A DNA stretch of 64,000 nucleotides from NCBI RefSeq assembly GCF_026212465.1, contig NC_080048.1, forward strand, positions 24,805,160-24,869,159. The letters are read 5' to 3'. A program made the position numbers and the translations under genes. This stretch comes from Amaranthus tricolor (Eukaryota > Streptophyta > Magnoliopsida > Caryophyllales > Amaranthaceae). Of this stretch, positions 23,890 to 36,543 are shown piece after piece. The first letter of the stretch is position 1. Each line of letters opens with the position of its first letter. The notes under the pieces were generated by a model. That model had not been told where the DNA came from, ran no database searches, and worked only from the letters and a program-made list of their open reading frames with translations.

Positions 23890-25499
23890 ACAACACGCCT
23901 TTTCCGTGTCCTCTTGTTCGATAAGCCACTCCACTGCCATTACCATTATTTGCACAAGCTACAATAGAGTTACTAACTTCACTGCCCACTTCAATTGAAT
24001 TGGCTCTTGCACCCCCATTATTGTTCAAAGAAAGTCTATCGTAATTACCATTATTATATGAAGCACCTCCCAGTTTTCCTCCACTTTTTCTTCCACAAAA
24101 ATTTCCGCCCACTATTTAGGCATTCCATTAATATTGAAGCATGTTGTATTATCATGTCCCGACGTTTTACAGTGGTAGTACAACAAATATACTTTTATCG
24201 TGTTGTTCATCTTTATCCCTCTTCATCCCTTTCACCCTTTCTTCTTGTAGCATGTTTTTATATGAGCGGTCCAAGTTGGGAAACGAATTTTGTGACAGTA
24301 AATTGGATCAAACGGTCCCGTACTTCTCATCATCAACTCCAATCAAGAAATGATGATAGATTTCCTCTTCCCTATCTTGAGCATACTTTTCATCGCATTA
24401 CAAGTAAACTTCCAACAATCACAAGAGTATAAAGGTTTCATCCTATGTAATTCAGCATAGAGATTCATCTTGGCATAATAATCTTCCAAGATTTGGGTTT
24501 TATCTTGTTTACATTTAACAATGGCGGTTCGTAACTCTTTATGTTTGGCCCATTTGCAACACAAAATCATTTCTCAAGAGGAAGAAAGATAGAAAAAAAA
24601 TATAGGTTAGGGTCTCTACAAGTACCCAATTGATTTGGCTTGCAAAAATCTGTTATGTAAAACAAATGCATGAGGCTTTGATAGCATGATATAAATGGCA
24701 AAGGTTGGGGAGTCCACTAAGTATCACCTAAGATTGTAATTACACAAGAAACATGGGTTAGGTGGCCCGAAGGGTGTTTTTATGGACCGTCTGACGCCCT
24801 AGTCAGTATATATATTGGTTGAAATACCTAAACTACGTAACTTCAAGTGTACATAAGATTTTAGCTTAGATGTTCTATGTAAGGATTTTTTTGATTTTTA
24901 TGAGGACGTAACAACGATACAAATATACATAATATCTTTTGGATGTTAATACTCTTAGAAATTTATAAATGCTTAGTTTGAATGGACGAATGTATCAGTA
25001 TTTATAAAAAGAAATAGAGATTAACGGTTTGAATAACCTATTTCCATGTTTCCAATTATTGGTGGCAGTTAACCTTCGCTAACTTTTTCTAGGTTATCCC
25101 ATCACACATTCGGTCATCGATCACTGAATTCGAAGCACCTTTCCTCGTATAACCTACTTGTAACACAAGGTAACTTGTGGATCTTATAATAAGACAACGT
25201 ACAATGCATACCCAAGCTTCGTATGGCTCCTAAAATGCTGCACTAATCCAATTTGAACGATCTGGGCTTGGGCCATACAAGGCATGTTTGGCTAGGCTTA
25301 CAAATAAGGTATCAATTCTAAAAAATGCAAATTTGGTTGAATTGGCTTCTATATATTATCATTTGCTATTAACACTCTATTCAACGCAATTTTCAATCCA
25401 AAATATTTTAATGTGCTTATAATCAAAACTTTTCAATAATTGTTATCAATAAAATGTTCATTAAAATGAATTAACTAGGATCCCGCAAGATTATGTTTT

Positions 25500-25502
<3 letters not shown>

Positions 25503-25531
<29 letters not shown>
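25503..25531. repeat. TA microsatellite (29 bp)
   Basis: Uninterrupted TA dinucleotides in the second CBP60-like intron. Confidence 0.95.
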
Positions 25532-25534
<3 letters not shown>

Positions 25535-25804
25535 GAGGGATACATTGAGAAGGGGTTGAAAATAAAAAGGGTAAGAAGGACTCTACACCCTTGATTTCAC
25601 TAAAATAAAAAAAAAAATCTGTAGTAACGATTGAGCCAAAACTCATAATTGTAAAAGTAACTATGTTACACAAAAAGGTAACTATGAAATAATATTTAAA
25701 ATATTCTTAATTATAACATAGTATCCTTTTTTGTATATATAGTAACCAAACAAAATCAACAAAAATCCTTCTCACACTTCTCATTTTAAAATTCTTCTTA
25801 TTTG

Positions 25805-26035
<231 letters not shown>

Positions 26036-27597
26036 AAGTTAAGAATGATCTATTAATAATGTTAAAAAAGCAAATGAAATAATTGTGTTGTGCTAAATTA
26101 AATAAGGGTTATTGCCTTATAATTGTATAAATAGAAGATAACATTTAATCATTGTTTTTTTCTCAAAATTTTAATAAATGCGTCTAGTTTGAAGTACTAA
26201 GTAACGTTATTCTATAAGGATTATAAAATTTTAGACTCAAAGTTATATATCAAGGATTCCACTTTATTCTAACTTAGATTTTCAATTGACCTCTAATTAT
26301 TTTTTTTATACGGTGGGATAATTTATCCTTTATCAAAAAATTAAAGATGTTCTACGTACTTTATAAGTTATTAGAGTTCTTATTTCCATTGCCATATGAT
26401 TTTGAGATGATATATATCTCCTTGGCTTATGAAGTATGTGCAATTAATGTTTAGCCATTAATATGCTAACTTTTGCAATAAGTGCAGTTCAATTTAACGG
26501 TATAAGATAATGTACTTCCCAATTTCTAAGTAGAGTTAGGATGATTTTCTTTTCCGATATACAGGCTACACCAAATCGGTCTTTCTTAACAGAGAAGGAA
26601 GTTGATTTTACTTTGTCATTTGGTATCTATTTAACCATCAATTATCAATTTAGATTTCTAATTTGAAATATTAATAGGTTCGAGACGGAGCAGAGGATGC
26701 AATTCAACGTTATTCCCGCTCTAATTTAAGGTTTGTTTATCTACAATGATAGGAACATACCTTATTCTTTCTTTTTATTATGCTTAATTATGGCACTGAC
26801 AATATCACTTCGATATTATTCCATTTTTGACACTATAAATTTGAAAAGTGTGACTCTGATAAAAGATATAGCAGAGACTCGGCGTAAATCAAATATATTA
26901 TATATTTTACCTAGAAATTCCATTATACCCAACTTTGAATTTTAGTTTACTTATAATAGAGTATCTAAATCTAGGTTTGTTTGGTAATCTTATAGTTGAG
27001 ATATCTAAATCTAGCCTCGGTTTTATGTATAATATGATAAATTTATGATTCAAATAAAATTTGATGATTTTACAGGTTATTGCAAAATGTTGAAATTGAG
27101 GCATGTGAATTCAGACGTGTGAAGTTGGTTTTCGAGAACAAATTGCCTCAAGAGTTGTTTACTGAAAACAAGGTAGAAAGTGAAGGGTTCTCACCCATTA
27201 AAATTATGTTAGTTGATGCAGTTTCAGGGAACCTAATTACACAAGGCCCGTTATCTAAGAAAAAGGTTAAGATTGTTGTTCTTCATGGCGATTTCAAGGC
27301 AGAGCAACTAGAGATATGGACAAAGACTCAGTTTTGTAATCATATAATCGAAAAAAGAAATCCTCAAAAAAGGCCATTGTTAATCGGTGAATGTTTTGTT
27401 ACACTAAACAATGGAATTGGCTTCATCCAAAATATTTTGTTCACTGATAACTCCTGCTGGGTTAGAAGCAAGATGTTTAGGTGGGTGCTAAGATTGAAGG
27501 AGAAGAAGATAATATAACAGAAGCAGTCAGTAATCCTTTCCATGTTAAGGACCGTCGTGGAGAATGTAAGTTCTATGCGTTCTAACTTATTAAAAAA

Positions 27598-27670
27598 ATA
27601 CTCCCTCCGTCGCATTGAATTTGCATCATCTTTCATTTTTCATTTTAGTCCTTTCTATTTAATTTGTATC
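27598..27670 (+). mobile_element. Stowaway-type terminus fragment
   Basis: TACTCCCTCCGTCGCATT is the typical start of Stowaway/mariner-related MITEs in plants. No complementary end is found downstream, so only one terminus remains. It lies in the fourth CBP60-like intron (27566-28167). Confidence 0.5.
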
Positions 27671-27814
27671 ATTTCTAGTTTTGAACAATGGCCCACCACT
27701 TTCTTTTAACTTCATCCACACAATTCATTCTCTCTTCATTTATTACCACTTTTTTAAAAATACACCAATTCCTCTTTGAGGCAATTCAAAAGGACGACAT
27801 AGTATTGTTTTTGT

Positions 27815-28110
27815 ATAGGAACCAACTGAACCAAAAGCTTAAGCTTATTGTTGGAATCTCAGAATATGATATATACTCTAACACGCCTCCTCAAATGAGA
27901 GTCATTTGGGCTAAAACTGTGAATGTAGCACAAGCTCACTTCATACTTGGCGCTAAATGTTCAACTTTAAATGAATGGTAGTTGAAATTTAAACTTGTGG
28001 CCTCTTATTACGTCGGCTTTGATACCATGTCAAAAAACCAACTCAATTAAAAGCTTAAGCTTATGGTTGATGTCTTATGATATATACTCTAAGTGTGTAA
28101 CAAACTTTTG
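27815..28110. repeat. Spaced direct repeat in intron 4
   Basis: A block reading AACCAACTSAA, AAAAGCTTAAGCTTA, then ATGATATATACTCTAA occurs at about 27820-27880 and again at 28035-28095, about 210 bases apart. It also contains GATACCATGTCAAA, which resembles part of an LTR border. No coding role is seen. Confidence 0.6.
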
Positions 28111-28986
28111 GTATTGATTCCATAACGTAAAATGATTGATGATTTATATATGTTATGTTATGTACAGCTTATCAGAAAAGTAAAAATCCATCCCCTGACG
28201 ATGAAGTATGGCGTTTGATTGGGATTGCGAAAAACGGGAAGATATGCCAAAGACTGGAACAAAATGAAATTTTCAAAGTGAAGGATTTGATCACATATCA
28301 GAATAATGAAATTGAACTCAGCAAAGTAAGTCCATTTTGTATATTTCTTGTAAATAATTTTCCAAGACTAAAGGAATATGAATAACATTAATTTTTGATC
28401 TATTTAAATTGGTAGATCATTAAAGTCTCACCAAGAAAGTGCAAGGGAATAATTAAACAGGCTGCTGTCGGTTTCTTGTCAAACGTCAATTCAGAGCGAA
28501 ACTCCAATCCAAGCTCGAACATACAACAAGTTTATTTCAATGGTGAGAAGAACATCAACTCAAATATTTGTAATTTCAATTGTTTTACATACATAATAAA
28601 AGATGAAATCTAAGGAGCGGCTAATTTTTTCGAATCCAATTTTCGGTTGCACAGATCAAGAACAAATTCAAATGTCACAGGTCTATGGAGGGAACAACTC
28701 CAACTCCATTGCTACCAACCTTTGTTTTCTTGAAGACCTACAAGCAGGATCATCTGCTAATATCCCCTTTTATGGCCAAGATTACTCAGTGCCACTATAT
28801 TCCGCCCCCACACCTTTTTCTTCAGTTCAAACAATGGCTGAACAAGACACCAACTTTACAGTGGATTCTAACAGTGATCCAAGCATAGGTTTTCTGCCCT
28901 CAATTCCTGGTGTGGGTGCTACTGTTTCTATGACATCAGTTCCTCTAAATGACCTCGGAAATGTTTTCCAAAAGGATATTGATTAG

Positions 28987-29214
28987 TGCTTAAAGGCTGA
29001 AGGTATCATATATTGTAAATTTTGATTTCCTCAGGCATATAATAATGAAACTCTCGTTTGTCCAAATATTAATGTCATCAAACGTATATTATTAGTGTAA
29101 CATTGACTATCAAGTCTACCACCATAAGTGTAAATGTGTAATATGGATAAACTTCGTCTCCCCGGTTGATAAATAGCTGGATGACATGCATTGAGGTGGA
29201 ATAATATTGTATGC
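28987..29214. other. 3' flank of the CBP60-like gene
   Basis: No gene seen. AATAATGAAA-type polyadenylation-like words near 29040 could serve the gene ending at 28986, but this is a guess. Confidence 0.3.
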
Positions 29215-29695
29215 TACTTCCTTTGTGCTGTTTTGTTGCAAAGTTTACATGGGCACAGAAATTAAGAAAAGGTGGACACAACATATAAAAGATAATTCTA
29301 CCATTCATTTTAATTCTAATTTGAACAGAAAAAAAAGAAAAACAGCTTTTATACTTGCTTAAAAAAGGTGGGCACATGTGTAATTATACACCCTAAAACA
29401 AATTTTAATTTAACTTGCTTACAAAAAGGGAAATCTTTTTTATTTCACAATGATTTTCCCCGTATAATATGATTTCCCCATCAAAATTACAAATTTCCAC
29501 CAAAAAATCAAAATGTTCAATTCATTACAATAAAGAAAATCATAATGCCAAGAAGATGGATGAAATTCAAGGCCAAGAAGACGAATTCATCAATCTTGAT
29601 ATTTAGGTATGTATTTTTAACTTTGAAAACCTCAATATAGATTCTAAATTTGACATTTATGAAGAGTACACAAGTGAAAATTATGGAAACATAGA
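29215..29695 (+). mobile_element. 5' part of a mariner-like element, cut by the Sirevirus
   Basis: TACTTCCTTTGTGCTGT at 29215 resembles the CTCCCTCCGT-type ends of plant mariner-like elements. An N-terminal reading frame begins at the ATG at 29556 and reads MDEIQGQEDEF. It continues past a stop to DIYEEYTSENYGNID, where the Sirevirus target duplication ATAGA interrupts it. The frame resumes at 40228. Confidence 0.55.
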
Positions 29696-30899
29696 TGTTG
29701 GCCTTTTAAGGTTTTGATGATGACTTCACTTTTAAATAAACAAACATATTTTTAGAGATTGTTTTGTAGGTATATATCCGATTTAGTTTGAATCGTTGAT
29801 GAAGCCTATGACTTGGTTCGTGGAAGATGTACATGTCTTAATATGTCCAAGATATTAGATAAGTGTTATAATGTTCAAAGTAGACGTACAGTCTACTGTT
29901 CCTAAAATGAACATTCTGACTGAAGTTGAAGCTGGAGACAGTACGCTGTTCCTACGTAGCAAGTCTGGAGAATAACATCGACTGGAAAATTGCGAATTAA
30001 TTATTTTCTGTTTTTAAGTTCATGTAATGGTTTTGAATTAATTTAATTGCTTAAATTAATTAGTAAGTTAATTGGCTAATCTATTTTTAGGTTTTCTAAA
30101 AATAGCCCAAGACTTTTTCTTAATTAGATTTAGATCTCCTATTTTTTAGGATCTTATGTTTTTAACTCCTATGCTATTTTTAGCATAAGGAAACTGATTT
30201 TCTCTTTGAGCAAATGACAGCCGATCATTTATTCTTGTGGTAATTTCACTATCCGTTTGTTTTAAGAACGTGGATGATAGTGGGAGGTGTGCCTGAGGTA
30301 ACTGATGTCTGTTCCCTGTATAAATAAGAGGAACTTTGCTCAAACCGTGTATCCATCCAAGAGGATCCAAGAGTGTCCATTAAAGGGAGATCATTTTAAG
30401 AAAAATATTTTCAGTTTTCCAATGCCAATTAATTTATTATATTTTTCTTAAGTAATTATTTTAATTTTTATCCTCTTGAGAAATGGCCTTGTAAGGGTTA
30501 ATGAGTGTTTTCTTGTAATTAGACTTGTGGGAAGTCTAAGGGAATAGAGAAAAGAAACGTGAGAAAAGAAAGAGAAGGAGAAAGTAGAGAAAGAGAATTA
30601 GGCCTAGAGTAGAGAAGCTTCAAGTGAAGCAAACATTGTTTTGTGTAATTCTAATTGATTGCCTAAACATAGTGAGAATTTTGAAATCCCGGGGGGGTCG
30701 TGGTTTTTCCTTCTTATTAGGCCAAGAAGGTTTCCACGTAAAATATTTGTCTCCTTTTATTTCTTGCTTCTTAAGTTTAAGATTTATTTTGTTTGTTAAA
30801 GTTCCGCAAATTAGAGCAAAAACGTAGTACAACTCAATACACAACAATTCACCCCCCCCCCCCTCTTGTTGCATTTGATCATCTCTTCATATTCCAACA
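29696..30899 (+). repeat. 5' LTR of the Sirevirus
   Basis: 1204 bp, starting TGTTGGCC and ending CCAACA. TATAAATA at 30319-30326 is the likely promoter box. A run of about 13 C residues lies near 30852. Confidence 0.95.
30319..30326 (+). promoter_or_regulatory. LTR TATA box
   Basis: TATAAATA in the sequence TTCCCTGTATAAATAAGAGG; the identical motif is at 39643-39650 in the 3' LTR. Confidence 0.6.
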
Positions 30900-30901
30900 A
30901 T

Positions 30902-30913
30902 TGGTATCAGAGC
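30902..30913 (+). other. Primer-binding site of the Sirevirus
   Basis: TGGTATCAGAGC two bases after the LTR end, complementary to initiator methionine tRNA as in most plant copia elements. Confidence 0.85.
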
Positions 30914-30967
30914 CCTGTTCCTCATTTAATCAGGAAACCCTGAGAGCAGTATCCTGTTCCCACAGAG

Positions 30968-32781
30968 ATGTTGAAGATGAACGAGCGCATGGAAGAGGGG
31001 TACTCCACACAAAGGCCACCCATGTTTGATGGGAAATTCTATACTTACTGGAAAAATAGAATGGAAATCTTCATAAAGGCCGAAAACTATCAAGTTTGGA
31101 GAGTTATTGAAGTTGGAGACTTTGAGGTGACGACCATCAACTCCAATAACGAAGCTATTCCAAAACCAATCACTGAATATGAAAAAGAAGATTTTCAAAA
31201 GATGGAGATGAACGCTCTTGCTATCAAATTGCTTCACTGTGGTCTTGGACCCAATGAACACAATCGTATAATGGGTTGCAAAACTGCCAAGCAGATTTGG
31301 GACCTGCTGGAAGTTACCCATGAAGGTACTAGTGAAGTAAAGCGATCCAAGATTGACCTCCTAATGTCCAAATATGAAAGGTTCGTTATGGAACCTAAGA
31401 AGAACATTCAAGAGATGTTCACCAGGTTCACAAATATCACGAATGAATTGGTCTTTCTTGGTAAGATCATTCCCGTTGATGAACAAGTTAGGAAAATACT
31501 TAGGAGTCTTTCTCAAGACGAACGCTGGAGAGCTAAGGTCACAGCCATTCAGGAATCGAAAGATTTCACCAAATTTAATTTGGAAGAGTTGGCTGGTTCC
31601 CTCATGACTCATGAATTGCATTTGCGAACAGCTGACAGTTCCCGAAACAAAGGACTGGCTCTGGCAGCAGATGATAGTGAAGAGTCAGACGCTGGTGAAG
31701 AGGAAGCTGCTATGTTGGCACGTAAATTCAAAAAATTCTTCAGGAACAGCAGATATGGAAATCAAGGAATAATAAAGAAAAAGGAACTGCTAACATGAAG
31801 AAAAATTTTGAATGCCACAAATGTAAAAGTACTGACCACTTCATCAAAGATTGCCCTCTATGGAAGAATGAGAAGGGCAAGGGAAAGACAAGAGAAGCTG
31901 GAAGGATGCCTAAACAAGGAAACTTCAGAACTGATTTTCGAAAAGCTATGATCGCAGCTTGGGGTGATAGTGAAAGCGAAGCTGAAACTGAAGCGCCAAT
32001 AGAGGAAGAAACCGCAAATCTGTGTCTCATGGCATCTCATGAAGAGTCTAAGGAAAAAGAGGTAATGTCTTCTAGTCCATCTCCTAAACAACTGTCTAAT
32101 TTAAGTAAGGATAAATTAATCAAATTGCTGTTAGAGACACAAGAAAAGTTCAATGAAAAAACAACTAAGTGTCTCCAAATTGAGAAAGACCTTAACTTAA
32201 GTAAAGATCATATCTCATACCTAAATTCCTTTAGGATCGATGTGCAAAGTAGATTTTTTGATTTGTTAGATAAGAATATCATTTTAAAAGAACAATTGGA
32301 GAAATTAAAGCAGAATTTCATTATTCTTAACATTAAATTAAATCAAAACAAATTGCTAGGATTAAAATTGGTTAAAAATGATAAAACCACTCATGTGTTT
32401 AGCACGGAATTTCAAGAAATAAAATTAAAATTAGAATCATATGAAAAAGAAAATAAGTTTCTAAAAGATCAAATTAACTTAAAAGGAAAAGGGAAAATCA
32501 ATGAAATTCCCAAATGGATTCTAAATGCTAAAACCAAGAATAAAGAAGGTCTAGGTTATGTTAAGAATGAAAAAAGGAAAAAGGTATATGTAGATCTCCC
32601 TAGTAGTAAAATCTATTCCTTTTGTGGTAAAAATGGACACCTAAAATATCAATGTGTAAAAAGGGAACAGCACACTAAAGCAAATGAAACTTATGTCGAA
32701 TACATATGGATTGAGAAACATGATTCAAATTTAATCGACAGGGAACCTAAGGCTGACTGGGTTCCTAAAACTAACCATTAG
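30968..32781 (+). pseudogene. gag: Sirevirus gag
   Basis: The capsid-like part (30968-31766) shows the UBN2-type gag fold motifs FDGKFYTYWKNRMEIF, IWDLLEVTHEG, VKRSKIDLLMSKYE, FTRFTNITNEL and SLMTHELHLR. A CCHC knuckle of form CX2CX4HX4C follows (CHKCKSTDHFIKDC, about 31810-31852). A long lysine/glutamate-rich coiled-coil extension (32040-32560) comes next, then a second knuckle near 32609 with its first cysteine replaced by tyrosine. A one-base deletion near 31769 shifts the frame between the capsid part and the first knuckle. TAG at 32779-32781 separates this from protease in the same frame. The product packages element RNA in cytoplasmic particles. Confidence 0.9.
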
Positions 32782-35700
32782 TTTGCTTTACAGGCTCAAG
32801 TGAGGGGGAACAACTCATGGTATCTCGACAGTGGGTGTTCCAAGCACATGACGGGTGATAAATCAAGATTTCTCTCACTTGAAGCGTATGATGGGGGAAC
32901 TGTAACCTTCGGTGATAATATGAAGGGTGAAATAATCGCCAAAGGAAAAGTTGGAAGATCAAGCTCCCATGCCATTGACAATGTATTTTTAGTCGAGAAT
33001 CTAAAACACAATCTTTTAAGTATTTCTCAATTTTGTGACAAAGGTAACTCTGTTAAGTTTACTTCTGAACGATGTATAATTTCTAGGAACAACACAGGAG
33101 ACCCTGTACTAGAGGGAATCAGAAAAGGAAACACCTATGTGGTGGACCTGGACACTGTTCCCAGAAACAGTCTAACGTGTTTAAGCGTTATAGAAGAAGA
33201 CCCACTTCTTTGGCACAAGCGTCTAGGTCATGCTAGCTATTCATTGATTAACACCTTAAGATCAAAAGACCTAGTAAGAGGATTACCAGCAATAAAATTC
33301 CTCAAAAATGAAATTTGTGATCCTTGTGCTAAAGGAAAACAAGTGCGGTCATCCTTTAAATCAAAGTTTCTGGTGACTACTTCTAGACCATTAGAATTAA
33401 TTTATATGGATCTATGTGGACCTATGAGAACACAAAGTCGTAGTGGCAAAAGATATGTGTTTGTCATAGTTGATGATTTTAGTAGATTTACTTGGACCTT
33501 ATTTTTAGTAAGCAAAGATGAAGCTTTCGATGAGTTTGTATCTTTTGCTAATAAAATACAAAAATCTACCAATAATTCAATTGTTCACATTAGATCGGAT
33601 CATGGCAAAGAATTTGAAAACTCAAACTTCATGAATTATTGTAATGAACATGGTATAAATCATAATTTTTCCGCTCCTAGAACACCACAACAAAATGGAG
33701 TGGTGGAAAGGAAGAATAAAACCTTAGAAGAAATGGCTAGGACCATGTTGATTGCTAGTGGTCTACCTAGGAATTTTTGGGGCGAGGCCGTCAATACTGC
33801 ATGCTATATTTTGAATCGTGTGTTAATAAGACCAATCACTTCTAAGACACCCTATGAATTACTCAAAGGTGTTAAACCAAATATTTCCTATTTTCGTGTG
33901 TTTGGATGCAAATGTTTTGTTCATGTGAATGGTAAACGAAATATAGGTAAGTTTGATGAAAGAAGTGATGAAGCAGTATTCCTCGGTTATTCATCACATA
34001 GCAAAGCTTACAGAGTTTATAATAAGAGAACAATGTGCGTAGAGGAATCTATTCACATAATTTTTGATGAAACTAACTTTTCAACAAGTGAACAGAAAAT
34101 AAAAAATATTAAAATAGGTCTTTCAAATTTAGAAGATGATGATGAAGGAGTTAAAATGCAAGATCCAGGAACAGTAGGTGAACAGCCAATATAAGAAGAG
34201 GCAGGGGAAACTGACCAAATCCAGGAACTGCCAGCACAACAGGACCAGCAGACTGTTCCCAATCCAGCTGTTCCCACAGATGACCAAGATGATCCAGTAG
34301 CTGAACAAAATGCAAATCAAGATGCTGAATCAGAACATGCTACTGTTCCCTCCAGAGAATTTGTGCCTAAACCTTGGAAATACCAAAGTTATCATCCTCT
34401 TGATCTGATTATAAGTGATATGAATAAGGGAACACAAACCAGATCCCAACTGAGAAACTTTTGTGCTCACTTTGCGTTCCTATCATCACTAGAACCCAAA
34501 AATCACGAAGAAGCTCTAAAGGATTCCGAATGGATAATAGCCATGCAAGATGAATTAAATGAATTTGAAAGAAATAAGGTATGGCACTTGGAACCCAAAC
34601 CAAAACACAAGAAGGTAATTGGTCTGAAATGGGTATTTTGGAATAAGCTAGATGAGCATGGAATAATTGTAAGAAACAAAGCAAGACTCGTGGTCAAAGG
34701 GTACAATCAACAAGAAGGTATTGATTATACCGAGACATTTGCTCCGGTAGCAAGGTTAGAGGCTATTAGAATTTTAATTTCTTTTGCTACTTTTATGAAC
34801 TTTAAGTTATACCAAATGGATGTGAAATGTGCTTTCTTAAATGGATTTCTTGATGAAGAAGTGTTTGTTGAACAACCTCTAGGTTTTGAGAATACCTCTT
34901 GTCCTGATCATGTCTATAAGCTTGATAAAGCTCTATATGGCTTAAAGCAAGCTCCTAGGCAATGGTATGAAAGACTGTCAAAGTTTTTGATACAAAATAA
35001 CTTTGTTAGAGGAAAAATCGACAAAACCTTGTTCTTTAAGAATAAAGGCTCTCATATTTTGGTTGTTCAAATTTATGTTGATGATATTATTTTTGGTGCT
35101 ACTAATGATTTATTATGTAAGGAATTTGCTAACCTAATGGCACAGAATTTAAAATGAGCATGATGGGAGAACTAAATTTCTTCCTTGGTTTACAAATTAA
35201 ACAAACTAAAAATAGTATTTTTATTCATCAACAAAAATACATAAAAGAACTTCTTAAGAAGTATGGGCTAAACAACGCTAAAACCAACCATACACCAATG
35301 GCTACAAATGTTAGATTAGATGAAGACCTAAAAGGAACTAACGTAGATCAAACAATCTATTGAGGCATGATAGGTTCCTTATTATATCTAACTGCAAGTA
35401 GACCCGATATTTCATTTAGTGTTGGTTTATGTGCTAGATTTCAATCAAATCCTAAAGAATCACATCTCACGGCAGTCAAACGAATCTTAAGATATTTGAA
35501 GGGAACAGACGACTTGTCCCTATTTTATCTTAAAAGTGATGTTTATGATTTAAAAGGTTTTAGTGATGCAGATTATGCAGGTGATCTAGTTAATAGAAAA
35601 AGCACGTCAGGTATGGTACAATTTCTTGGCTCTTGTTTAGTTTCATGGAGTTCCAAGAAACAAAACACGGTTGCATTATCCACAGCCGAAGCTGAATACG

Positions 35701-36017
35701 TGGCAGCAGCAGCTTGCTGTTCCCAAATGCTTTGGATAAAACAGCAACTAAGAGACTTTGGTATTAAATTTGAATGTGTTCCTATTTATTGTGATAATAC
35801 CAGTGCCATATGTATATCTAAAGATCCAGTGCATCACTCACGAGCTAAACACATACATATTAGACATCATTTTCTTAAGGATAATGTAGAAAACAAAAAT
35901 ATTATATTAAAGCATGTTAATACTAATGAACAAGTTGCAGACATTCTGACCAAACCACTTCCAAGAGAACAATATGAAAAGATGAGATTGGAACTTGGTA
36001 TGATCAAGCTCCACTAA
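32782..36017 (+). pseudogene. pol: Sirevirus pol (protease, integrase, reverse transcriptase, RNase H)
   Basis: Protease shows WYLDSGCSKHMTG (32818). GAG-pre-integrase has LWHKRLGHASY and CDPCAKGK (33210-33345). The integrase core has aspartate in MDLCGPMR (33410), aspartate in IRSDHGKEF (33595) and glutamate in NGVVERKNK (33705). After a variable acidic linker, RT has [39 protein letters not shown] and YVDD (35077). RNase H has KGFSDADYAGD, KSTSGM, STAEAEYVA and ADILTKPL. Gene order PR-INT-RT-RH is that of Ty1/copia. Breaks: TAA at 34192, a frameshift near 35145 and TGA at 35361. All catalytic boxes noted are intact, consistent with recent inactivation. Confidence 0.93.
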
Positions 36018-36543
36018 AGTTGGTTGCATAAAATTTCCAAAGAAGCATCATGAAAAAAGAGGGTCAGGAATCAACCTCAAAACCTTGATTGAAAATCAAT
36101 TATTGCATGGATCAGGTAAACACGTAATGAAGTTTGTACTATGAAAATTTTCTTGTTTGCATGTTGTTAGTTTGATCAGACCACAACAATATATTCGTTA
36201 TTTTCTTTATAATTTTTTATATCATAATTCATCATTTTTCTATTTTGTTTTCATATTTTATTTTAATATTCATATTTCATAATTTATTCATATTTCACAT
36301 TTTTTTAAAAGAATGTACGGCCAACTTAAATTAAAAATAATGGGAAACGGTTTTCAATCCCATCTCTTCAAAATCCTTCCATATCAAACGCTATGATTAG
36401 AACATTAAAGGGATTGGACTTGAGGTAACCGTCACTTCGTCACTTTATTAAACCTTTCCCGTACTTCACACTTCACACGCCTTCTTCAAAAACCGTCTCA
36501 AGAAACCATTCCCCTTCTTCTTTCAACCTTTCAAAATTCAAAC
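36018..36543 (+). other. Spacer between pol and the env-like ORF
   Basis: AT-rich, no frame. TTTATATCATAATTC-type words and an AACCGTC/CTTC-rich leader-like stretch (36420-36540) lie just before the env-like start. Confidence 0.5.

Larger units (their letters stand above)
18877..24690 (-). mobile_element. Minus-strand copia element, gag to RNase H, degenerate
   Basis: From right to left on the minus strand: a degenerate primer-binding site (reads TGCTATCAAAGCC, 24672-24690) and gag (24570-23890) with a LEDYYAKMNLYAELHRMKPLY block. A zinc knuckle at about 24150-24190 has its first cysteine changed to tyrosine. A 1.77-kb insertion follows (22122-23889). Protease is at 22004-21700, with LDIGATNHV in place of LDSGATxH. 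Integrase is heavily broken (21650-20800). RT (20240-19400) has the [11 protein letters not shown] and YIDD motifs, and RNase H ends near 18950. Dozens of stops are present. The likely 3' LTR begins at 18876. No matching 5' LTR could be found right of 24690. Confidence 0.75.

Noticed and set aside
24690..25500. 5' LTR for the 18.9-24.7 kb copia
   Set aside because: Expected right of the decayed primer site, but nothing there matches the LTR start at 18876; it is probably lost.
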